This document shows positions 56,055 through 64,000 of a stretch of 64,000 bases of DNA, piece by piece. The stretch's first letter is position 1. Every line of letters starts with the position of its first letter. Source of the stretch: Palaemon carinicauda (Eukaryota > Arthropoda > Malacostraca > Decapoda > Palaemonidae); assembly GCF_036898095.1 (NCBI RefSeq), contig NC_090739.1, positions 102,959,019-103,023,018 of the forward strand, given 5' to 3'. The notes under the pieces were generated by a model, which saw only the letters and a list, made by a program, of their open reading frames with translations, was not told the DNA's origin and ran no database searches. Position numbers and translations under genes: made by a program.

Positions 56055-56150
56055 AATTAAATAGCATGGTTTGTATTTCGGTTACGGAACAAATGACAAA
56101 TTTGTAGATAATTTGTATTTTTCCTAACCATATAAACCTTAGCTATTTAA
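56055..56150. repeat. Element E ICR
   Basis: GGAACAA|ATGACAAATTTG junction with complements of both tips. Confidence 0.9.
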
Positions 56151-56195
56151 TCAAACTTGCCCGCCAGCCCTGTCCCCCGGTAAGTCCTACCTCTA

Positions 56196-56391
56196 AGCAA
56201 AGTGAGCTAGTCACCGGTGTGTGAGGGGGGGAGGGGTAGCTAGCTACCCCTCCCCTACCAGCGAGGGGGTAGTAAACCCTCGTTAAAATTCTAATGGCTC
56301 GTCATTTCAGCTACGCCGAAAGTAATACCCTAATTAGATAGCTAAGGTTTGTATGGTTAGGAAAAATACAAATTATCTACGAATTTGTCAT
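56196..56391 (+). repeat. Element E right ITR
   Basis: Ends CGAATTTGTCAT, followed at once by ATTTAATAAGGG of element F. Contains a perfect GGGGTAGCTAGCTACCCC palindrome near 56234-56252. Confidence 0.9.
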
Positions 56392-56543
56392 ATTTAATAA
56401 GGGTATTACTTTCGGCGTAGCTGAAATGACGAGCCATTAAAATTTAACGAGGGTTTCCTACCCACACCGCTAGTTAGCGGGGGTAGGGGAGGGTAGCTTG
56501 CTACCCCCCCCCACACACACACCTGTGCTTGAGCTCACTTTGC
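56392..56543 (+). repeat. Element F left ITR, main part
   Basis: Continues from 47901. AGCTGAAATGACGAGCCATTA is present, and the palindrome is GGGTAGCTTGCTACCC (near 56488-56505). Confidence 0.85.
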
Positions 56544-56664
56544 TCTCAGCTCGGATGGTAGTCGGACGTGTCCGCTTTCATCCTCGCCACTCATTGGCAG
56601 CCATTAATGCTTTTTTTGCTTTTTCTTTGTGACAGGTTTGTGTGTGAAGTTGGCCTCTGCGATT

Positions 56665-57656
56665 ATGCGGACCTGCCCTGGATTACCCGACCGCCCCTGC
56701 GAAACATTCATGTTGGCGGTCGAGACAGACCCTCACACCCTCTGCCCTTACTGTAGAGGTCAATGGTGTGATAGTGATAACAAGTGCGGTGAGTGTAGGG
56801 AGTGGTCTACCTCCCAGTGGGAGAGGTTTTCTCGGCGACGTAAGAAGAAGTCCAGACGGGACATTTCTCCTTCGAAGGTTTCTTTGGAAGGAGAAAAACC
56901 CAAGGACTCTTCTTCATTTGCTCAAACCTCCTCCAAAGCTCCCACTCGGTTGGTCTCTTTCGAGAGACCGTCGAGTGGTAGCATAGACTGTTGTACTGTT
57001 TTCCAAACTCGGGGTTCGAGAGATGGCGTTGCCTCCCCTAGCGAGGCAGCTCCACCTCTCCCCCCGGGGGAGGATGTGTCACTAACCTTTCACAGCTTTG
57101 GTCTTCCTTGGGGCTCGAGGGTTCGCCCTCCAAGGAAGCATCACTTGACTACATCCGATTGGGTGCCGCTGTCCAGCAATCGCCGACTCTGGCAGAGATT
57201 GATCCTCTGTCGATTGTCGACGTTGTGGTGTCAGAGGTATCCAATGCGGTATCTCCTAATACCTCTGCCTCTTCAGATCCCGCAGTAGCTGAAGGCTTAG
57301 TTTCTCCTGTTCCTGCTCAACCAATGATGGAGAAACTAAGTCCAACAGTCTCTCCTGCTAGTGTTTCTCCCCCTCGCGGGAGTTCACTTACAGAGACTCC
57401 TCTTCGGAGGACTGCAGAAGGTCAGCTTGCTGATCCAACGGCCCCCAGAGGGCGTATCCGTCGCAAGGCTCGCCTTCCTCTTCGCCAGAGGGGCCTTCCT
57501 TCACCTGCGGTGAGGAGGCGCCTCTTTGGTTCTACATCTTCGTTGCAGGCCACCGCAGAGGAGCCTCTTCAGCGATCACCGACTGTTCCTGCTATGGTCC
57601 TGGACCTCTCAGCGGATCGTTTCGCAATCCCCTTCGGTGGAAGGTCGTCCTTTTAA
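56665..57656 (+). pseudogene. gag: Element F gag, N-terminal part
   Basis: ATG at 56665: MRTCPGLPDRPCETFM, then CPYCRGQWCDSDNKCGEC, then RRRKKKSRRD. A frame change near 57090 splits it. The second part has 'GLEGSPSKEASLDYIRLGAA', GSSLTETPLRRT, RIRRKARLPLRQRGLPSP and RRRLFGSTSS. Close to element B but without its TGA. Confidence 0.85.
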
Positions 57657-58700
57657 AGGACACGTCGACCTTCCACCCGTCGGACCTGTCGACCTTCCAC
57701 CCGTCAGACCTGTCGACCTTCCACCCGTCAGACCTGCCGACCTGCCGTCGCCATTCCTGAGGGCTGTTGCGTGCTACGCGCTGACGAATCCTGACTTTCA
57801 TGCTCGTCAGGCATCGAATCCTTGATGCCCCATCAAGGGCGTATGCAATATCGCGCGCATACTTCCCTCACGCGCCAATGTTCTCCTGCACGCCAGGCTT
57901 TGCCTGAGGTCGCGCACCCACGCTCACCTGCGCGCCATCAACCTCCTGCGCGCCAGCGCTCTCCTACGCGTCAGTTCTCTCCAACTCGTCAGCGCTCTCC
58001 AACGCGTCAGCACTCTTGCGCGCCAGCGCTCTCCTGTACGCCAGCGATCTCCTGCGCGCCAGCGCTCTCCTGTACGCCAGCGATCTCCTGCGCGCCAGCG
58101 CCCACGCACAGCAATCATCTCTCCTGCGCGCCCATTTCTGTTGGGAAGTCGAAGATGACTTCTCCCACGCACCAGCGCTCGCCAACGCGCCAGCAGCTGT
58201 CTCCAACGCGCCAGCGCTCGCCATCGCGCCGACACGCGCATTCTCCTACTCGCACCCATGAGGATACGCGCGCTTGCGCCCATCCTCTCCTGCAGTTGCT
58301 GACCCGCGCCCACAAGATGCGCTCCCACGCGCACAGGCTTCAACTGCATACCTGCGTGTTCAACGCCCTGATTCTGCGCGAACATTCGCCTGTGCGCGCG
58401 CCATCAGTCTCCTGCGCCCTCTTCTGTGCGCTCACAGTCTCCCGCGCGCGCTCCTACACGCCATCACTCCTGCGCCCTCGCAATCGCACGCGCATCAGCA
58501 GTCTCCCGCGCGCGACCCCTGGTATTCTCCATCGCGCAAGCACCATTACGCGCTCCCACGCGAGCGTCAATACCCTCCCGCGCACGAGGCTGCCGAACAA
58601 CGCACGGCAAGGTCGCCATCGCCACATTCCCTTCCCCGCAAACGCATAACAGCGCACATTGCGGTGGAAGGGAAACATGCAGAAAGGTCCAGAATCCCTT
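57657..58700 (+). pseudogene. gag: Element F gag Arg/Ser/Pro-rich middle
   Basis: Begins with three 24-bp units (GTCGACCTTCCACCCGTCAG plus ACCT, 57664-57735) coding VDLPPVRP, then 18-bp CGCCAGCGCTCTCCTGxx units coding RSPARQ-type repeats. CpG-rich, open in several frames. Confidence 0.65.
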
Positions 58701-58974
58701 TTTCTTTTCAGGCAAACCCACCTATGGGAACTCCCCCCAGGGATCCCTGTCCCTCCAGCAGCCTTGGTTCGGTGCACTAATCAGAGCAGTTACGCAGGCT
58801 TTCAAGCCTGTTCTCTCTGAATTAGGTCACAGATCCTTGGCTTTCCACTCCTCTAAAGAGAAAAAGAGGAGTTCCGGATGCAGTAACTTCTCCGAGAGCT
58901 AAGTTGACTCCACGCAACCCTTCGAGGCAGGTTCCTTCACCCCCTCAGACTTTTTCTCCTTCCCTGTCGGACAA

Positions 58975-59158
58975 GTACATCCCGTCCTCGGGAATCACGT
59001 GAGGTGAGTCGTTCCCCCATCGCAGCAATGAGGGAAACCCCACCTCACGTTGAGAAGTCTTCCCGAGTACATCCCGTCCTCGGGAATCACGTGAGGTGAG
59101 TCGTTCCCCCATCGCACCAATGACGGAAACCCCACCTCACGCTGAGAAGTCTTCCCGA
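58975..59158 (+). repeat. 92-bp tandem duplication in gag of element F
   Basis: Units 58975-59066 and 59067-59158, starting GTACATCCCGTCCTCGGGAA. Three bases differ. As 92 is not a multiple of three it shifts the gag frame. Confidence 0.9.
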
Positions 59159-60216
59159 TTAGGGGCTGAAAAGAACTTACCTCCGTCTATGTTGGAGTCC
59201 TACATCCTTCCCAGGAAGGAGTCGAAGGACTCGAAGACGGTACCGAATTCCTCTACAAGACCTAGGACGGAGCCAACTAGCCACTCGGAGAACGTCCGCG
59301 AATCTCCCCAAGAAGTGTCTTTGGGGATAGGAGACTTCGCTGCAAGCCCAACGTCAGGAGGAGAACTACAAGAGTCAGAGCATGCGTTTTGGCAGGTTCT
59401 GACTCCAATGAGGGCTCTCAATGGGTTTGCCGACACAGAGATCCCTCCTCGAGAGGGCAAGGACACAGTCTTGGACCGCGTATTTTGCACTCAAAAACCT
59501 TCCAGGGACAGTGCGGCTCTGCCCTAGTACCAGGGACAAGATGGCTGTACAGCTCTCCGAGTTGTCCTCCTCCGACCGTTCCAGTGCTGGCAACAAGCTT
59601 CTCTCACCTCCTCGCGTACAGCAAAGGAGGTACTTCGAGATCTTGGAGGAGCCTTGTTTAGCTCTTCCTCTCCAACATTCGTTGGAAGAGCTTACCAGAG
59701 GAGTCCCTCTTGAGAGACTCCAACCGGCAGGTCTCGTTCTCGGCAACCGAGATCCTTAACCAGGAGAAGGTTGCGAAGTGTGCTATGAATGTACCAGGAA
59801 AGCTATGGAGACGTTCCTCCTCTCAGGCACTCGCACGATCGAGTTTCTGACCCACATAGTCTCGAACTTGTGGGCAAACACCATCCTGAAACGTCGGGAT
59901 GTGGTGGCTGAGAGGTTCCATCAGAAGGCCCCTAGCACCGAGATCAATAGGCTCAGAAATTCTTCCTTAGAAGGAACGAACCTGTTTGACCCTAAGGATG
60001 TGGAACAGGCCGCTGAGAGGTGGAGGAAGTCTCACCAAGACTCCCTCCTATAAGCCTCCAGCACCCCAGCAGTCCCGTCCGACCAAGACCACAAAACCAA
60101 CGGCAGCAGCGAAGACAGTGGTGTCTAAGCCCTTTCCTGTCAAGGATAGGAAAGGCAAAAAGTCCCCCAGAGATGGTAAGAATCCTAGAGGGAGCAGCCA
60201 AGGCCGCAAATGCTAG
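59159..60216 (+). pseudogene. gag: Element F gag, C-terminal domain
   Basis: 'EHAFWQVLTPMRALNGFAD', RRYFEILEEP, then a deletion at ~59786 that removes the ATSWLDIWLG block and joins VAKCAM to CTRKAM. 'ALETF'-equivalent AMETFLLSGTRTIEFL, NSSLEGTNLFDPKD and a basic tail ending KNPRGSSQGRKC plus TAG at 60214-60216. A second deletion of ~18 bases near 60050 changes frame. Confidence 0.8.
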
Positions 60217-62020
60217 GATTGGCAGTCCCCCTGCATGTCCATCAGTGGGGGGATACCTACAAAGTTGCGTAGACAGGTGGAAGCAACTCGGGGCCGATTC
60301 CTGGACGATTTCCGTAATCAGTCAGGGATATCGCGTCCCGTTCACAACATCTCTACCTCCCCTGACGACGAATCCAGTGTCCTTGAGCTCCCTTACCATG
60401 GGATCAGCAAGGGGGCAAGCCCTTCGGGCAAAAGTCCAGACCCTGTTGAAGAAGGGCGCTCTCCAAGAGGTCCTCGACGGGTCCCCAGGCTTCTTCAGTC
60501 GACTCTTTCTTGTAAAGAAGGCGTCTGGAGGCTGGAGACCAGTCATCGACCTCTCAGCCCTGAACAAGTTTGTCAAATAAACTCCGTTCAGCATGGAGAC
60601 TGCAGACACGGTCAGACTAGCAGTGAGACCACAAGACTTCATGTTTACACTGGATCTAAAGGACGCGTACTTCCAGATCCCAGTCCATCCGTCTTCAAGG
60701 AAGTACTTAAGATTCAGCCTAGACAACAAGGAGTACCAGTTCAAGGTGCTGTGTTTTGGTCTCTCCACAGCACCGCAGCTTTTCAGCAGAGTGTTCACCC
60801 TAATATCTTCGTGGGCACACAGGATCGGCATCCATCTCCTCCGTTTTCTGGACACCTGGTTGATCCTAGCAGACTCGGTGTCATCCCTTCTTCAACACCG
60901 GGACAAACTTCTGAGACACTGCCAGGATCTGGGGATCATGGTAAATCTCGAGAAGTCCCCTCTGCTCCCCACTGAAAGACTGGTATATCTGGGCATGGTT
61001 ATAGACACCAATCTCCACAAACCTTCCCATCAGATGACAGGATAGCAAGGCTGAGGAAGGTCGCAAGCCCTTTTCTCAGACGAGAAGAACTTCCGGCCCA
61101 ATCGTGGTTACGTCTCCTCGGTCACCTTTCATCATTGGCTCGTCTAGTTCCCAATGGTCACCTCAGGATGAGATCCCTCCAGTGGCGACTCAAGTCCCAG
61201 TGGAATCAAGGTTACGATTCCCCGGACGTCCTGATCCCCATGGGACCTGCTGAACAGACGGACCTCCAGTGGTGGGTGACAGACGAGAACCTACGAAGAG
61301 GAGTGGATCTTCTCGTCCTCCCCCCAGATTTGATGCTGTTTTCGGACGCTTCAAAGAAAGGGGGGGGGGGTTACGTACTGCACCACACGACCTCAGGCCT
61401 GTGGTCAGAATCAGAAAAGTACCTCCATATAAATCTCCTAGAGATGAAGGCCGTCTTCCTGGCCCTTCAGCGGTTCCAACAATACCTGGCTGGTCACTCT
61501 GTGGTGGTGATGAGCGACAACACCACAGTAGTGGCTTACATCAACAAACAAGGAGGTACCTTTTCGCAGCAGCTATCCCATCTAGCAGTAGAGATACTGA
61601 GATGGGCCGAAATCCACTCGATTCCACTAGCAGCTCGCTTCATTCCAGGCAAGAGGAATGTGCTCGCAAACAATCTGAGCAGAGCGTCTCAGATAGTGAG
61701 TACCGAGTGGTCTTTGGATCATCTAGTAGCAAACAAAGTCCTGACTTTGTGGGGTTCTCCGACTGTGGATCTGTTCGCAACAGCCCTGAACTTCAAGCTT
61801 CCGCTGTACTGCTCCCCAGTCCGAGACCCCAAGGCTCTCTGGCAAGATGCTTTCCAACAACGGTGGGACAACATTGACGTTTACGCCTTTCCCCCGTTCT
61901 CTCTGATGAGGAGGGTGCTCAGCAAGGCCAGAACATCGGTCAATCTCTCAATGACCCTCATAGTTGCTTCTGCAACTCCTAACTTAGCTACCGAGAGAAC
62001 TCCCTCCACGGCACAATCTG
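60217..62020 (+). pseudogene. pol: Element F pol: reverse transcriptase and RNase H
   Basis: 'SCVDRWKQLGADSWTISVIS', GYRVPF and 'GGWRPVIDLSALNKFV', then TAA at 60578-60580 (CAA to TAA). The RT active site reads FLDT (60845-60856) instead of YLDD, losing the second Asp. A one-base deletion near 61020 changes frame. RNase H: LFSDASKKGGG, LLEMKAVFLA, MSDNTTVVAYINKQ, NVLANNLSRAS (Asp to Asn). A deletion near 61960 removes the WFPDLLQLL block and fuses the pol frame to the start of YR. Confidence 0.9.
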
Positions 62021-63132
62021 CTCAGACAACCACATGCCAACATCTTCCACAAAGCCGTAGCTTCGCTACGACTTCACGCCTGGAGACTATCCAGCATCCC
62101 CTCGCTGAGAGAGGATTTTCGCAGCAAGTTGCTGTCAGGATGTCTGGACATCTGCGAAAGTCATCCGCAGCAGTCTACCAGGCAAAGTGGAAAGTCTTCT
62201 GTGGTTGGTGTCGTGGAAGGGGTACAGTATCTTTCCACTCGATGCCACTATTCCAACAATAGTGGAGTTCCTCGTGTATTTGCGGGAAGAAATGCGCCTT
62301 TCAGTCTCAGCAGTGAAAGGCTATCGCTCAGCCTTAAGTCTAGCTTTCAGGCTGAAAGGAATGGACATTTCTTCATCGGTAGAACTTTCTCTACTCATAC
62401 GTAGTTATGAACTTCCTGCCCTCAGTCGGAAGTGAGACCTCCTCCATGGAACGTGGTTCGAGTTCTCAGGTCTCTTAAGAGACCTCCCTATGAACCATTA
62501 CGCCAGGCATCAGATCGCTACCTAACCTTGAACACGGTGTTCCTGCTAGCTTTGGCTTCGGGCAAGCGTGTTAGCAAACTTCATGGTCTCTCGTTTGACA
62601 TCGCCCATTCAAGGGGATGCGGGGAGGTAACGTTCAGCTTCCTCCCCGAGTTTATTGCTAAGACTCAGAAGAATCCTGGAGTAGCGGGTCCTCGGTTCGA
62701 CTCCTTCCGGATTTCTAGTCTCCGTTCTGTAACAGATGACCCAGACCATCTCTTTCTATGCCCAGTAAGGAGTTTGAGGCTATACCTTGAAAGAACAGTT
62801 GCAGTTTGTCCTCATGTGCCAGTATTATTCGTCAGCACAGAAGGACTAAGAGGAGGGTCACCAAGAATAACATCTATGCATGCATTCGTAGGGTAATTCA
62901 TCTGGCCTTGAATCCAGATCCTCCTCCTTCATGTCGCCCTAGAGCACATGATGTCAGCGGCATAGCTACGTCCCTGGCCTTCAAAAGAAATTTTTCAGTG
63001 ACGCAGGTTCTTCTAGCTGGGGTGTGGAAGCGTCAGACAACCTTCACAGCCCACTACCTGCAAGATGTGACCCACAGGAGGTTCAATACGTTGTCTATTG
63101 GTCCTGTGGTGGCTGCACAACAGCTGGTTTAA
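62021..63132 (+). pseudogene. Element F tyrosine recombinase
   Basis: 'SRLETIQHPLAERGFSQQVA' and VYQAKWKVFCGWCRGR are in frame with pol through the upstream deletion. A four-base insertion near 62222 changes frame. Arg-I region SGKRVSKLHGLSFD is kept. A frame change near 62850 follows. HDVS at 62947-62958 replaces HDVR, losing the second catalytic Arg. GVWKR and AHYLQDV are kept. Ends VVAAQQLV plus TAA. Confidence 0.9.
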
Positions 63133-63627
63133 AACCTCAAGCTCCTTATTAGACAAGTAGCAGAAGGTTAAGGGCATTGTTACCCGGTTTTAGTCTGCAT
63201 AAATGAAAAGGTTTCACTGGCCCTTATTCTTTTCTTCATCATCCCCTCTCTTGGGGAAAGCAGCATCCTGGGTTCTCTGCATAGCTGACCTCAAACCACT
63301 GCAGGTAAACCATGTTCCCTTGTGTTCCTAGTATTAAGTTAATACTGTCACGTCCCCATACCCTGACGATGTGGTATTGGGAAAGTCCTAGTCTACAAGT
63401 TTCCATCTAAAGAACTTCAGAACAACTTACTAGGACGAGTCACACTTCGTTATACCTTCACACACAGCTTGCGTAGGCCGCAGTCCTTGCATAGCAAGGT
63501 TCTAGTGAGGTGCAGGGACTCCTTATTTTTTGGGTGCTGACACACTCAAATAACGAGTCCCCGGGCAAAGCCAAAAAGCCAGTACTGATTGGGATGTCCA
63601 CCCTTCCTAATGGGTGAGTCACCCCTA
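63133..63627 (+). other. Element F conserved 3' noncoding block
   Basis: Same block with CCCCATACC/GGTATTGGG near 63353-63380 and CCTTGC/GCAAGG near 63485-63500. Confidence 0.75.
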
Positions 63628-63813
63628 TTAAATAGCGTGGTTTGTATTTCAGCAAGCTACCCTCCCCTACCCCCGCTAACTAGCGGTGTGGGTAGTAAAC
63701 CCTCGTTAAATCTTAATGGCTCATCATTTCAGCTACGCCGAAAGTAATACCCCTATTAAATAGCTAAGGTTTGTATAGTTAGGAAAAATGCATATTATCT
63801 ACACATTTGTCAT
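63628..63813 (+). repeat. Element F truncated ICR fused to right ITR
   Basis: The first ICR half (AAATAGCGTGGTTTGTATTT plus CAG) runs directly into CAAGCTACCCTCCCC of the right ITR at 63652, losing the circle junction and the inner half of the ITR. The right tip ends CACATTTGTCAT at 63813. Confidence 0.85.
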
Positions 63814-64000
63814 GTTGCAGAGTGTGAAGACTGCAATCTATGAGGATGACCACCTGGCACCTTAGGCTATGTTAGGTGAGCATGGTTTATATGTATTGCA
63901 CCCCAGTTTTTCACTGTTTTCATCACCCAAAGTCCAGGTTTCTTATGACACACTTCAGCCATGTATTTTTCCCGCTGGTTTTTATGGGTGTGGTTTATAT
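63814..64000. other. Flanking DNA, nothing recognised
   Basis: Short unique-looking DNA. TCACCCAAAGTCC at ~63920 is shared with 16395-16410, suggesting an uncharacterised dispersed repeat. Confidence 0.4.

Larger units (their letters stand above)
47902..56391 (+). mobile_element. DIRS element E (complete, inserted in F)
   Basis: An 8.5-kb full-length element from TTGTTCCGTAACC to CGAATTTGTCAT with gag, pol, YR, ICR and both ITRs. It is inserted exactly between CGCT and ATTT of the left ITR of F, with no duplicated bases. Lesions include a gag frameshift near 48570, TGA near the gag end, a deletion in RT near 53075, frame changes in RT and RNase H, and a TAG plus frameshift in YR. Its gag middle is enlarged by tandem macro-repeats. 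Confidence 0.95.
47872..63813 (+). mobile_element. DIRS element F (split by element E)
   Basis: The left tip TTGTTCCGTAACTG to ACGCT lies at 47872-47901 and the rest at 56392-63813. Joining CGCT to ATTTAATA restores a normal left ITR. About 7.45 kb of its own. Broken in gag (frame changes, 92-bp duplication), pol (TAA, frameshift, FLDT in place of YLDD, deletion joining pol to YR), YR (HDVS in place of HDVR), and in the right end, where a deletion joins the ICR to the right ITR palindrome. Confidence 0.9.

Overview
Eukaryotic intergenic or heterochromatic DNA with no recognisable host gene. It is built almost entirely from nested, mostly decayed transposable elements. The main family is a DIRS1-like tyrosine-recombinase (YR) retrotransposon. 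Its copies carry gag with a Cys-rich head and an Arg/Ser-rich middle, pol (reverse transcriptase YLDD box plus RNase H), a YR with R/K/HxxR/W/Y residues, inverted terminal repeats (ITRs) with unequal tips, and an internal complementary region (ICR) joining the complements of both tips. DIRS1-like elements are known to be widespread in decapod crustaceans. Together with the very long (GA)n and (TA)n tracts this suggests a decapod (shrimp, crab or crayfish), but that is inference, not proof.

Layout. 1-3525: old AT-rich DNA with a GC-rich satellite, a decayed non-LTR reverse-transcriptase fragment and two small Cys-rich coding remnants. 3526-8234: element A, an internally deleted DIRS copy. 8432-15942: element B, a full-length but broken copy. 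16509-47194: one DIRS element (here GC) split by two insertions. Its YR gene is interrupted by a transposon with 35-bp terminal inverted repeats and a 9-bp target duplication (20108-36381). That transposon holds another DIRS element, H (20905-35963), most of which is tandemly duplicated with a 7.0-kb period. The right ITR of GC is interrupted by minus-strand DIRS element D (38138-47168), whose gag is in turn broken by a pogo/Tigger-like MITE (44365-45261). 47872-63813: DIRS element F, whose left ITR is interrupted by the complete DIRS element E (47902-56391).

No copy has all three genes intact. Damage consists of single nonsense or frameshift changes, small deletions and large internal deletions, so the copies differ in age: D, E, F, B and GC are fairly young, while A and H belong to an older, diverged subfamily. 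Within H a full-length 5S rRNA-like sequence lies inside the decayed pol gene and occurs in both duplicated halves. The gag middle regions have been remodelled by minisatellites of 16, 18, 23, 24 and 35 bp, some of which are open in every reading frame.

Structural points that stand out: exact insertions without target duplication of DIRS copies into the ITR tips of related copies; a shared NTT at the right insertion border in all seven copies with a readable border; three independent rearrangements that break at the apex of the ITR palindrome; and a strongly conserved, hairpin-rich noncoding block between YR and ICR.
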